Below, one piece after another: positions 16,300 to 24,873 of a DNA stretch of 64,000 nucleotides. The DNA comes from Chloroherpetonaceae bacterium. Lineage in GTDB: Bacteria; Bacteroidota; Chlorobiia; Chlorobiales; Thermochlorobacteraceae. Below the pieces are notes generated by a model. That model searched no databases, was not told where the DNA came from, and saw nothing but the letters and a program-made list of their open reading frames with translations. Numbering within the stretch: position 1 is the first letter of the stretch; the number at the start of each line of letters is the position of its first letter. The position numbers were made by a program, and so were the translations under genes. The DNA lies in NCBI GenBank assembly GCA_025056565.1, contig JANWWA010000015.1, positions 8,948 to 72,947 of the forward strand. The letters run 5' to 3'.

Positions 16300-17160
16300 T
16301 TAGTTACGGAAAGTCCACTGGGCAATGTAGGCCGAAGGGATAGGATTTTCGCCTGCGTTAGCTAATGTGAGCGCACCGCCCAAAAAGAGACTGTTACCAT
16401 AGACAGCGAGGGCATCGACAGAACTATTGACTCCATTCCCCGTAGGGGTGGTCAGAGCACTCCAACTTGCACCGTTCCAGCGAGCAATGAAACTAGCTGG
16501 CACACTCCCTGCTTGCCCGAAAAAGCCTCCCACATATAGCTCACCCTGATAGACCGCAAGCGCATACACCGCCGTCAAAGTTGCATCATCACTACTGACT
16601 CCATTTTGGTCGCCTGTGCCCAGTGCATTCCATTTCGTACCGTTCCAGCGAGCGATGCGGTTGGCTTGAATGCTGCCCGCTTGCGTGAAGCTACCCCCTA
16701 CATACAGCTCATTGTTATACACTGCCAAAGCATTGACTCGACTATTGACGCCGTTTTGGTTGCCTGCGCCAAGTGTATTCCATTTTGTGCCGTTCCAACG
16801 AGCAATGTAGTTAGCCGCTACACCCCCTGCCTGCGTAAATTCACCCCCTACATAGAGCTCACCCTGATAGACTGCAAGGGCAGAAACTGGTCTGTTTGCT
16901 CCATTCGCCGCACCAAAGCTTGTCGCCCAACTGCCTGTACCGCCTTGCATGGTTGTCTCCTTTGGCGTTACAATCGGTCTGCCTTTTGCAGTCAAATGCA
17001 GCACAAAGCCATCAAGGCTATACACACCATCTCTATCCAAGCATAGCGTGCCATCAGGATTCAAAATCTCCATCACCGACAGCTGCTCGGTGCTTTGGGC
17101 AATAAGAGGCTTTGCGCCTAAAAGAATCAGCGTTGTCAGTAGCAAGGAAACGTATCTCAT
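16300..17160 (-). CDS. Secreted protein with tandem propeller-like repeats
   Basis: A 286-residue exported protein; MRYVSLLLTTLILLGAKPLIAQ is a signal peptide, which is why ATG 17160 is preferred to the upstream start at 17205. After a short N-terminal region four imperfect repeats of about 45-60 residues follow, each with the pattern VxALAVYxxELYVGGxFTQA then IARWNGTxWxxLG and a GN(Q)NGVxS turn. This resembles Kelch/beta-propeller-like repeats of surface proteins; four blades would be a small or partial propeller. I see no type IX secretion C-terminal domain at the end (IPSAYIAQWTFRN), so export by the general route is the simpler guess. Function unknown; neighbours do not help. Confidence 0.75.
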   Translation of the reverse strand: MRYVSLLLTTLILLGAKPLIAQSTEQLSVMEILNPDGTLCLDRDGVYSLDGFVLHLTAKGRPIVTPKETTMQGGTGSWATSFGAANGANRPVSALAVYQGELYVGGEFTQAGGVAANYIARWNGTKWNTLGAGNQNGVNSRVNALAVYNNELYVGGSFTQAGSIQANRIARWNGTKWNALGTGDQNGVSSDDATLTAVYALAVYQGELYVGGFFGQAGSVPASFIARWNGASWSALTTPTGNGVNSSVDALAVYGNSLFLGGALTLANAGENPIPSAYIAQWTFRN

Positions 17161-17330
17161 ACTTTTGGATAAGCACCTTGTTACTTGCAAACTTCCGCAG
17201 GTCAAGCAAAAATGTAACCAGCGACCGCAACTGGCTAAGCATCTTTCTCGACTTTCAGTTGTGTGTTTTCATATGAGCTTCTGGACAAACGGTCGCCTCA
17301 GTGGGAGAGGAGGCAATCGTTCAACACAGC

Positions 17331-18707
17331 TTACAGGAACATTTCAGGCTTCAAGCGCCGTGTAAAATAATGCATTGCGACATTTACCATCCATACCCAG
17401 TTGAATGGCTTCCCTTTCATTCGATACCAGATATTTTTCCACGAATACACTTCTTGCTGAATCTTGATAAAGGCACGCAAAAATTCTTCTTGCTCCATCT
17501 TGGCTGGCTTGTAGATGTAGTGATAGGTATCATATTTATCCCAGTTAAAGTGCCGAATGCGCGGTCGCATTTCTTCAAACCAAGGCGTGCCTGGGAAGGG
17601 CGTGGCGATGGTAAAAACTGGAAACTCAATTCGATTGCGCATAATAAAATCATATGTGCCCTGAAAACTTGCCATCGTATCGGTATCAAAGCCGAAGATA
17701 AAGTAGCCCTGAATGCCGATGCCTTGCCTATGCACATTTGCCACCACTTCATCGTAGCGATTGATACGGTTTGAGCCTTTATGGACGTATTTGATGGTCT
17801 CAGGCGTTACCGACTCAAAGCCAATGTTGAGAAGTTCGCACCCTGCTTCCTTTGCCAGTTCAGCGACTTTGGGGTCTTCCAAAAAGTTCATTGAGATATT
17901 TGCATTCCACTTCGCTCCCAGTCCCACCATTGCATTGAGCAGTTCCTCCATAAAGGCTGGACGAAAGCTAATGTTGTCGTCCATAAACGAAATGTGAATG
18001 TCTTTTTTGCCCAAGCGATTTTGGTGGAACTTGATTTCGTCAACCACGCGCTGTGTATCGCGGGTGCGGAACGACTTGCCATAAATCGTAGGCGTAGTGC
18101 AGAAGTTGCAGCCGACGGGGCAGCCTTTTGTTGCCAGAATTGGAATGCGGAAACTGTAATTCTTTGAATTCGGTGAGCGCAGGACGATGTTGAAATCAGG
18201 TCTCTCCATCTCGGTCATAGACTTGAAGGCGCCTGCGCGATACTGCGGTTTCATTGTGTCATTTTCCACATCACGGCATAGCTCGTCCCAAACTGACTCT
18301 ACTTCGCCAAAGACCACACTGGTTGCGTGATGTTTAGCTTCATCAAAGAGCATTGTGGGATGCGTGCCACCTAAAATCACTCGCTTGCCCTGCGCCAGCG
18401 CCGCATCGGCAATTTGATACGCTTTGGAGACATTGAGCGTGCGTGCTGTAATTGCCACCACGTCGTAGGGTGAAAAATCCTCTGGCACTTTATCTCCGAT
18501 GCGCTCATCGACAAATTCCACATCAAAATGTTTCTGTGCCAGTGTGCCAACCATCATTAGGTTTAGTGGAATGCTCACTTTGCCTGAGTCCACCATCAAG
18601 TTTGTGCGGCTCTTGGGCTGAATGAGTAGCCAACGCTTGCGGCGTGTCGGTTTTTTCTGAGCAGTAGGCAGAATCGTTACCTGCTCGGCGGGCACAAATC
18701 CATTCAT
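17331..18707 (-). CDS. B12-binding radical SAM enzyme, candidate bacteriochlorophyll C-8/C-12 methyltransferase type
   Basis: A 458-residue enzyme. Residues about 25-155 form a cobalamin-binding domain (LMMVGTLAQKHFDVEFVDE, VILGGTHPTML); no DxHxxG motif is present, as in many class B radical SAM methylases. The radical SAM core begins TKGCPVGCNFC with C196, C200 and C203 binding the [4Fe-4S] cluster; GFESVTPETIKYVHKGSN and a C-terminal extension follow. In green bacteria such proteins include BchQ and BchR, which add methyl groups to bacteriochlorophyll c side chains; this gene has the right architecture and size, but so do other class B methylases, so I give no symbol. ATG at 18707 is fixed by AAGGAG about eight bases upstream. 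Divergent from the phosphatase gene at 18921. Confidence 0.85.
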   Translation of the reverse strand: MNGFVPAEQVTILPTAQKKPTRRKRWLLIQPKSRTNLMVDSGKVSIPLNLMMVGTLAQKHFDVEFVDERIGDKVPEDFSPYDVVAITARTLNVSKAYQIADAALAQGKRVILGGTHPTMLFDEAKHHATSVVFGEVESVWDELCRDVENDTMKPQYRAGAFKSMTEMERPDFNIVLRSPNSKNYSFRIPILATKGCPVGCNFCTTPTIYGKSFRTRDTQRVVDEIKFHQNRLGKKDIHISFMDDNISFRPAFMEELLNAMVGLGAKWNANISMNFLEDPKVAELAKEAGCELLNIGFESVTPETIKYVHKGSNRINRYDEVVANVHRQGIGIQGYFIFGFDTDTMASFQGTYDFIMRNRIEFPVFTIATPFPGTPWFEEMRPRIRHFNWDKYDTYHYIYKPAKMEQEEFLRAFIKIQQEVYSWKNIWYRMKGKPFNWVWMVNVAMHYFTRRLKPEMFL

Positions 18708-18752
18708 AGAGTTGCTCCTTTTCGGCAAGGTTAAGGTTAATGGAATTTTTTT

Positions 18753-18783
18753 GAAAGATACGCACACCGTCTCCAAAGTCAAA
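18753..18783 (-). promoter_or_regulatory. Possible promoter of the B12-radical SAM gene
   Basis: Minus strand: TTTG at 18783-18780, 19-base spacer, TATCTTTC at 18760-18753, seven of eight to the Bacteroidota -7 box counting the free positions. It would start transcription about 40 bases before the ATG at 18707. Moderate support only. Confidence 0.4.
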
Positions 18784-18920
18784 GGACGATTTGGACGCAA
18801 ATGGCTAAAAGTGCGACAGATACGAGCGAGCTACGACCCGTTGGCTTCTCCGTGCTGTTGCCTCACTCAAAGAAGTCCATCAGATTGGTGTCGATTCTGT
18901 ATTTTTGCCAAAGACTGAAA

Positions 18921-21539
18921 ATGGACAACGCATCACGGACATACCTGCCACCCACCGTGTTCCGACTGCTTTTGCTTCTTTTGGCAGCAGTGGTAGTGGT
19001 TGGCAAAACCGCTGAGGTGATGAGCATTTTCACCTCACCCACTGATGAAAATCTCTTTCAGGATACGCCTGAGGGCGTGCGCATTATGCACGTAACGCCG
19101 GGTGGTGTTTCCGACCAAGCTGGCATTCGAGTAGGCGACATTCTCACCGCCATCAACAATCAAACTTTTCAGAATGCCCGCGAAGCAAATGCGATTCTCA
19201 AGAGAACAAAGCCGGGCGATGTGCTTAGCTACACCATTCGCCGTGGTTCAGAGACGCTGGTGCTCAATGTTACCATTGCCCGTGTCGGCATTGATTGGGC
19301 GATTTTGCTCTCACTCCTTGTGATGGCGATGGCTGTGCTGGTTGCACTTTTTGTAGGCTTGCTTCGCCCGCAGCTCAAAGGGGCCCAACTGCTTTCGCTC
19401 TCTCTGCTCTTGCTCTCACCTGTCTTTGTCATTACAGGTTTAGGAAAAGGTGGCTTAGGTGGTGTGCTTTGGTGGACAGGAACGTTTCTGGCTGTGCCGC
19501 TTTCGCTGCATGCGTCATTGCACTACCCTGCCCCCAAGCGACAAGTGGCGGCGCAAGTGCGCTGCGTGCAGGCGGCTTATTTCATTAGCTTTTCTATCTG
19601 GCTTGCTTTGGTGTTGGTTCGTCCTTCTGCACTGGTCTTTATTGGTGTCAGCAGCATCTATGCCGCCTCTATGGCCGCGCTGGCACGTGAAATTGTCGTG
19701 CGGCACGACGCTGAGACCCAACGTTTCCAGCAATGGATTTGGCGCGCCTTTGGGCTTTTTGCTCTCTCTTACCACATCGGTTGGCTGCTTTTTGTGCTCT
19801 TCGGCAGAGAGTTTCTTTATGTGTTGTTGCTCTCGGTAGCCGTGCCCGTCGCATACTTCTACAGCATTACGAAGTATCGCTTCTTTGGCATCACGCGCAT
19901 TATGAAGCGCGGGCTTACTTACAACATCGCCCTTGCCGCCTTGATTTTGCTAATTGCCGTGCTGAGCCTTAACACGATTGCCTTTCTGGTGAGCCTGCAC
20001 TTTGAGCATCAAATTAGTGTGAAGTTTTCACCCGTGAGCGTAAAGATTTTCATTGACCAACAAATGCCTGCGGGCAATAAGGAAGGCGAGCGATTTTTGT
20101 ATATCGCGTTTGGTGCTTTGCTCACGGTTGTCTGCTGGCTGCTTTTGCGCCAGTCTAAACGAATGCTGGATAAGTGGTTCTACCGCCAAGAGTATAACTA
20201 CAAGCGCGCCCTCACAGAGCTATCTGAAATTTTAGCTGAGAAGATTACATCGGAGGAGCTGGCTGAATCGCTCTGCAAAGAAATCGTAAAGTATATGCAG
20301 CTGAAAGGGGCAGCGATATTTCTTCTCGAAAAAGGTCGCTATCGCCTCGCCTTTGCAGAAGGCAGTTGCAAGTCGCTTACCACGCGCAATATATCCATTC
20401 TTAATCTTCACGAGTTTGATCTTCAGTTTCCACAGCCGATTAGTGAATTTCTCTCGCCTGATAGCCCCAGTGCACTTCAGCTCCTACAAGAGGCAGACGT
20501 GCAACTCTTGGTGCCCCTTCTTATTAAGCAGAAGCCTGTGGGAATGATTCTTTTAGCCGAAAAGCGCTCTGAGGAAATCTACAAGGAAGATGACGTGCAC
20601 TTTATTGACTCTCTGGCAAAGCAAGCGGCGGTCGCGTTTGAGAACGCTCGTCTGAATCGGGAAGCCAGCGACAAGCGCCGATTGAAGCGCGAGCTTGAAT
20701 TTGCCCAAAAAGTGCAGCAAGAACTTTTGCCACGCCTATCAGAAGACACTCCAATTGCGGCCAACCTTCGCATTGCGACGGCTTACTTTTCCGTCGGTGA
20801 AGTTGGCGGCGACTACTACGATGTGCTTTATGATAAGCCTACTCCGTCTTCTGAGCCAGAAAGCCTGATGGTGCTGGTAGGTGATGTGGCTGGCAAAGGC
20901 ATTTCAGCGGCAATGTATATGTCGCGCGTGCAAGGCATTGTGCGCACGCTCTATCACGGCGGACTTCGTGCTCCGAAAGCTCTGCTCGAGCAGCTCAACA
21001 CGATGCTTTTTTCAAAGGACGCACGGCGCGCATTTGTAACGATGATTTGTGCACGCTTTACACCCAAAGCGAAAACGCTTGATGTCGCTCGTGCTGGACA
21101 TCTCCCAATGATTTGGTATTCTGCGCACGAAAAGAAAGTGCACGTGGTGAAGCCGTCGGGCATCGCTATTGGGCTGGATTCTGGCAAGATTTTCGCTCAC
21201 GCCCTTCAGACAGAGACGATTCACTACGACGAGCGTGATATTTTTGCTTTCTTTTCAGACGGCGTTACCGAAGCGAGAAATAAGGACGGTGAAGAATTCG
21301 GTATGGAACGGCTGATGGAGCTGATTGCACGCCATGCGACCCACTCTGCCAGCTACCTACGCGCTACCATTGAAAGCGAACTGATTGACTTTGTGGGCAC
21401 CAGCGACCGCTTTGATGACATCACCTTGCTTATCATCAAGGCGGAGCCGATAACGACTGCACCGCCTCTTGAGAACAGTGCACACCCATCAACCAGTGAA
21501 CCGCTCCCAGCACAGCTTTCAGGTCTACCGAATGACTGA
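18921..21539 (+). CDS. Membrane PP2C-type (SpoIIE) phosphatase with PDZ and GAF domains
   Basis: About 872 residues. Order: N-terminal TM (RLLLLLLAAVVVVGKTAEV), an external PDZ domain (GVRIMHVTPGGVSDQAGIRVGD), about seven to eight hydrophobic helices, a cytoplasmic coiled segment, a GAF domain (LAESLCKEIVKYMQLKGAA to LAKQAAVAFENARL), a short helical linker (FAQKVQQELLPR) and a SpoIIE-type PP2C domain with metal sites in GGDYYDV, VGDVAGKGISAAMYMS, ARAGHLPMIWY, SDGVTEARN and RFDDITLL. It should dephosphorylate Ser/Thr on an anti-anti-sigma factor or other regulator in response to envelope and GAF signals. ATG at 18921 is preferred to 18801, whose first 40 residues look non-coding. Its stop overlaps the heptosyltransferase start by eight bases, implying translational coupling. 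Confidence 0.85.
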   Translation: MDNASRTYLPPTVFRLLLLLLAAVVVVGKTAEVMSIFTSPTDENLFQDTPEGVRIMHVTPGGVSDQAGIRVGDILTAINNQTFQNAREANAILKRTKPGDVLSYTIRRGSETLVLNVTIARVGIDWAILLSLLVMAMAVLVALFVGLLRPQLKGAQLLSLSLLLLSPVFVITGLGKGGLGGVLWWTGTFLAVPLSLHASLHYPAPKRQVAAQVRCVQAAYFISFSIWLALVLVRPSALVFIGVSSIYAASMAALAREIVVRHDAETQRFQQWIWRAFGLFALSYHIGWLLFVLFGREFLYVLLLSVAVPVAYFYSITKYRFFGITRIMKRGLTYNIALAALILLIAVLSLNTIAFLVSLHFEHQISVKFSPVSVKIFIDQQMPAGNKEGERFLYIAFGALLTVVCWLLLRQSKRMLDKWFYRQEYNYKRALTELSEILAEKITSEELAESLCKEIVKYMQLKGAAIFLLEKGRYRLAFAEGSCKSLTTRNISILNLHEFDLQFPQPISEFLSPDSPSALQLLQEADVQLLVPLLIKQKPVGMILLAEKRSEEIYKEDDVHFIDSLAKQAAVAFENARLNREASDKRRLKRELEFAQKVQQELLPRLSEDTPIAANLRIATAYFSVGEVGGDYYDVLYDKPTPSSEPESLMVLVGDVAGKGISAAMYMSRVQGIVRTLYHGGLRAPKALLEQLNTMLFSKDARRAFVTMICARFTPKAKTLDVARAGHLPMIWYSAHEKKVHVVKPSGIAIGLDSGKIFAHALQTETIHYDERDIFAFFSDGVTEARNKDGEEFGMERLMELIARHATHSASYLRATIESELIDFVGTSDRFDDITLLIIKAEPITTAPPLENSAHPSTSEPLPAQLSGLPND

Positions 21540-22533
21540 GCCTGCTCGGATTCTCATCATACGCCTTAGCTCTATTGGCGATATTGTGCTGGCTACCCCC
21601 CTTGTGCGACAAGTGCGCACTCGCTTTCCACACGCCACCATTGATTTTCTCACCAAACCTGCTTTCGCAGAACTTTTGGCACATAATTCGCATCTTTCAC
21701 ACCTTTTTACCACTGAGAATTTTACCTCTGCTTATCGCTATGACCTTTGCATTGACTTGCAAAACAATTGGCGCTCCTACCGCTTGCGCCACCGCCTCGC
21801 TTCAAAGACATTTGTATACAGAAAGCAAAACTGGCGGAAGTTTTTGCTCGTTGCCTTTAAGTGGCGCTGGCAGCTGGATACGCGCCCTGTGCCTTTGCGC
21901 TACCTTTCTGCTTGTGCACCGCTTGGCCTTGTCGATGATGGTAAAGGCTGCGAGCTGTTTCTCTCCGATGCCCATAGAGCATTCGCCCAACGCTCGCTTG
22001 CAGCCTTGCCCACGCTTGCAGTCTGCTACGGTGCAAAGCACTTTACGAAGCGCTTTCCGCTAGAGAAACTTGCGCGGGTTCTTAATGCGCTGCAGCAAGC
22101 CGAGCCTCTACTTCAAGTCGTGCTCTTAGGGGGCAGGGAAGATGCGGTCCTCGGTCAAATGCTTACCCAACAGCTTACGCCCAGCCCGCTTGTGAAAAAC
22201 TTTTCAGGACAGTGTTCGCTCTTAGAAAGCGCTGCGTTGATTGAACGCGCTGATGCTGTTCTAACCAACGACACGGGTCTAATGCATATTGCTGCCGCCT
22301 TTCAGAAGCGTCTCGTTGTTCTCTTTGGCTCATCGGTTCGCGAGTTTGGCTTTCTACCTTTTCGTGCCCCTTTCGAGCTGATAGAAAACCCTGTGGCAAC
22401 ATGTCGACCGTGCTCGCATATTGGGCGTTCTCACTGTCCAAAGGGGCACTTTAGGTGTATGAAGGAATTGGATGAGCAGGCTATTGTTGCGGCGGTGCGT
22501 CGGGCGTTAGGCTTAGGCGTGCCAGTGGCGTAG
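21532..22533 (+). CDS. Glycosyltransferase family 9 (heptosyltransferase-like)
   Basis: A 333-residue GT9/heptosyltransferase, a GT-B enzyme that adds heptose or a related sugar to the LPS core. Visible motifs: N-terminal ILIIRLSSIGDIVLATPLVR, the GT9 donor-site region ERADAVLTNDTGLMHIAAA and the following FGSS. Near the C-terminus CRPCSHIGRSHCPKGHFRC is a Cys-rich stretch also seen in other GT9 enzymes of this lineage. The ATG at 21532 overlaps the phosphatase stop (ATGACTGA). The 3' end overlaps the convergent phosphoesterase gene by 53 bases. The acceptor cannot be deduced. Confidence 0.9.
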   Translation: MTEPARILIIRLSSIGDIVLATPLVRQVRTRFPHATIDFLTKPAFAELLAHNSHLSHLFTTENFTSAYRYDLCIDLQNNWRSYRLRHRLASKTFVYRKQNWRKFLLVAFKWRWQLDTRPVPLRYLSACAPLGLVDDGKGCELFLSDAHRAFAQRSLAALPTLAVCYGAKHFTKRFPLEKLARVLNALQQAEPLLQVVLLGGREDAVLGQMLTQQLTPSPLVKNFSGQCSLLESAALIERADAVLTNDTGLMHIAAAFQKRLVVLFGSSVREFGFLPFRAPFELIENPVATCRPCSHIGRSHCPKGHFRCMKELDEQAIVAAVRRALGLGVPVA

Positions 22534-23362
22534 AAAAACAGAGCATGCGGCTTTTCATCGCACCTTCCCCATGCAGCACAAGGCGATCTGGGTAGACTTC
22601 GACAATGCCAAATGCATTACTGCCTTCGGGCGCCTCGACAAGGGCTTCCAGTGAAATGAAATGCACACCACGCTCTACGGTCTCCGCTCCTTTGTGGTAA
22701 TGCCCATTGAACCAAACCGCTGAGTTAGGAGAAGAAAAAATTAGGCTCTGCACTTCAGCATAGTTCCAGAGGATGCCGTGCCCTTCATCGGTCGTTTGCC
22801 AATGCACAGGGAAGTGGCAGAGAAACACAATTCGCTCGCCACGCATTTCTGCCCAGCGAATTTCTGACTCCAACCAAGTTAGCTGCGTTTCACTAAGCGC
22901 GCCACACCACTCACGCATTGTTGGGTTTTGTGCTAAAAACTCTCTTGCTTTCTCACGCGCCTCCCCGTCACTCTCTATGCTGATATCCATTCCGTAGAGT
23001 GCAATGAAGCGAAATCCTTTGTGTGAAAAGGCGTAATACGGCTCATTCATCTGGAAGCGACGCAGCAGGTCTTCAAGGCGCACACTTAGGCAGTGATTGC
23101 CGATGAGATGAAAGCATGGCGCATCAGTGCGCTCCAGAATTGAGGCAATTAGTTGAAATTCACCATAGGTTTCAGCGCCGTTGCCATGCACGATATCGCC
23201 GAGCTGGACCACAAAAGCCAGCGACTGCCGATTCCAGTACTCTACTGCTGCTCTTAGCTTTTCGGGCACTTCCCTAAAGCGCAGCCTGCCTTGTGTTTCC
23301 AGATTGGCGTACTGAATGTCGGTGATAATTCCGAAGGAAAATAGCGGCGATGATTCTGACAT
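22481..23362 (-). CDS. Metallophosphoesterase, ADP-ribose/CDP-alcohol diphosphatase-like
   Basis: A 293-residue calcineurin-like phosphoesterase. Metal-binding motifs in order: GIITDIQYAN (in place of the usual DxH, as in the Mn2+-dependent ADP-ribose/CDP-choline diphosphatase branch), QLGDIVHGNG, IGNHCLSV, LCHFPVHW and FNGHYHKG. This D-x-Q variant with GNHC is typical of ADPRibase-Mn, which hydrolyses ADP-ribose, CDP-alcohols and related nucleoside diphosphate esters. Cytoplasmic, no signal peptide. The stop lies inside the coding end of the convergent GT9 gene. Substrate is a family-based inference. Confidence 0.85.
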   Translation of the reverse strand: MSESSPLFSFGIITDIQYANLETQGRLRFREVPEKLRAAVEYWNRQSLAFVVQLGDIVHGNGAETYGEFQLIASILERTDAPCFHLIGNHCLSVRLEDLLRRFQMNEPYYAFSHKGFRFIALYGMDISIESDGEAREKAREFLAQNPTMREWCGALSETQLTWLESEIRWAEMRGERIVFLCHFPVHWQTTDEGHGILWNYAEVQSLIFSSPNSAVWFNGHYHKGAETVERGVHFISLEALVEAPEGSNAFGIVEVYPDRLVLHGEGAMKSRMLCFSTPLARLSLTPDAPPQQ

Positions 23363-23515
23363 ATTGAATTTTTCTTGCTACGCCAAACACTCCAGCCGTA
23401 GAGCGACGTTTCCATACCCTTTCTGCCACTTTGCTTTTAAGACGGTGCTGTCCCCTCCCTCTCGCTTGCGCTCGAGCATTGCCGTCTGTGTCTTCTTATC
23501 GCCTATCGTGATTCA

Positions 23516-23545
23516 CTTGACATCAATTCAAGTTTTTTTAACTTG
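23516..23545 (+). promoter_or_regulatory. Leucine dehydrogenase promoter region with nested palindromes
   Basis: Contains TTGACA (23517-23522), a perfect -35-like hexamer, and two interlocked inverted repeats: CTTGA (23516-23520) with TCAAG (23528-23532), and CAAGTT (23529-23534) with AACTTG (23540-23545) across five T residues. No good TATAAT follows at 17; TAACTTGC at about the Bacteroidota spacing is a partial match. The dyads suggest an operator, for example for an Lrp/AsnC-type regulator, which is inference. Confidence 0.4.
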
Positions 23546-23591
23546 CGTATTCTCAGAGCAACATTTTCAATCTCAAACCAGCCAAGTAACT

Positions 23592-24746
23592 ATGACGCAG
23601 TTCAGTGAACAAAATGAAGTCTCGCAATCCCTCAGCATCTTCGCTGAACTTGAAAAGCACGACTACGAGCAGCTCATTTTTTGCTCTGACCAAAGAGTCG
23701 GGTTGCGGGCTATCATTGCGATTCACAACACAACGCTGGGACCTGCCTTAGGCGGCGCAAGAATGTGGATGTATCCTTCAGAGCAAGATGCTATTATTGA
23801 TGCCCTCCGTTTAGCACGCGGTATGACCTATAAAGCGGCGGTTGCACGCCTCAATCTGGGTGGCGGCAAAGCGGTCATTATTGGTAATCCTGAACGCGAT
23901 AAGTCTGAAGCCCTCTTTCGCACTTACGGTCGCTTTGTCGAAGGTCTGGCTGGGCGGTATATCACGGCAGAAGATGTAGGCACGAATGTGCGCGATATGG
24001 AATGGGTGCGAATGGAGACAAAGTATGTTACTGGTATTTCCCGTGCCTTAGGCGGCAGCGGCGATCCCTCACCTGTTACGGCGCTCGGCGTCTATATGGG
24101 AATGAAAGCCGCTTGCAAGGAGCGATATGGCAATGACAGCCTCAACCGCAAAAAAGTGATGGTGCAAGGTGCTGGGCAAGTAGCTTATCACCTCTGTGGG
24201 TACCTGCGTGCTGAAGGCGCTATTGTCTATATTAGCGACATCTACGAAGAAAAGGCTTACCGCATTGTGAATGAATACGGAGCGATTTATGTTAGACCAG
24301 AGAGCGTCTATGACCAAGAAGCACATATCTTTTGCCCAGCAGCATTAGGCGGAATTTTGAACGATGAAACGATTCCACGCCTTAAGGTCGATATCGTCGC
24401 TGGTCCGTCGAACAACCAGCTACGCGATGAAGTGGTGCACGAGCAAATGCTCATTGAGCGTGATATTCTCTATGTGCCAGATTTTGTCATTAATGCTGGC
24501 GGCTTGATTAATGTCGCCAATGAACTTGAGGGCTACAATCAAGAGCGTGCCCTTTCGCAAGCCCGAGAGATTTATGATGTGATTCGGGACATTCTCAAAC
24601 TCGCCAAAGCGAACGATATTACGCCTAATGCCGCTGCGATTCAGTTAGCAGAAGAACGGCTACGGAAAATTGGACAGATTAAATCTATCTATGCTGGTGA
24701 GAGCGACTATGCGGGGCGTTTGGGTGAGATGCATGCTCGCCGATAA
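23592..24746 (+). CDS. Leucine dehydrogenase (Glu/Leu/Phe/Val dehydrogenase family)
   Basis: A 384-residue NAD-dependent amino acid dehydrogenase that interconverts branched-chain amino acids and 2-oxo acids with ammonia. Substrate-binding region GPALGGARMWMY with the catalytic Lys in LNLGGGKAVI; further motifs ITAEDVGTNVRDM and GDPSPVTALGVYMGMKAA; Rossmann motif VQGAGQVAYHL; C-terminal PDFVINAGGLINVANE. These match leucine dehydrogenase better than glutamate dehydrogenase, as does the length. The frame is open upstream to 23316, but that stretch overlaps the divergent phosphoesterase start and reads as non-coding, so ATG at 23592 was chosen. No SD. A hairpin that may terminate it follows at 24767-24797. 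Confidence 0.92.
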   Translation: MTQFSEQNEVSQSLSIFAELEKHDYEQLIFCSDQRVGLRAIIAIHNTTLGPALGGARMWMYPSEQDAIIDALRLARGMTYKAAVARLNLGGGKAVIIGNPERDKSEALFRTYGRFVEGLAGRYITAEDVGTNVRDMEWVRMETKYVTGISRALGGSGDPSPVTALGVYMGMKAACKERYGNDSLNRKKVMVQGAGQVAYHLCGYLRAEGAIVYISDIYEEKAYRIVNEYGAIYVRPESVYDQEAHIFCPAALGGILNDETIPRLKVDIVAGPSNNQLRDEVVHEQMLIERDILYVPDFVINAGGLINVANELEGYNQERALSQAREIYDVIRDILKLAKANDITPNAAAIQLAEERLRKIGQIKSIYAGESDYAGRLGEMHARR

Positions 24747-24766
24747 GTCCACTGTCAAGCAATTTG

Positions 24767-24797
24767 GGCAATGCGCTGCCGCCTGCAGTGCGATGCC
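24767..24797 (+). terminator. Strong hairpin after leucine dehydrogenase
   Basis: Thirteen-base arms (24767-24779 and 24785-24797) pair with one mismatch and two G-T pairs around the loop CGCCT, 20 bases past the stop. The following ACTTTGCG is T-poor, so this is either a weak intrinsic terminator or an RNA-stabilising hairpin. Confidence 0.45.
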
Positions 24798-24873
24798 ACT
24801 TTGCGAATTTCTTTAACCCAAAATCTGTTTGAACTGCTGAAATATCTTTCATAACCCAATCGTTCTTTCTCTG

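Noticed and set aside
23316-23591. In-frame upstream extension of the leucine dehydrogenase gene
   Set aside because: Starts inside the divergent phosphoesterase gene, the residues look random, and the known family N-terminus begins after ATG 23592.
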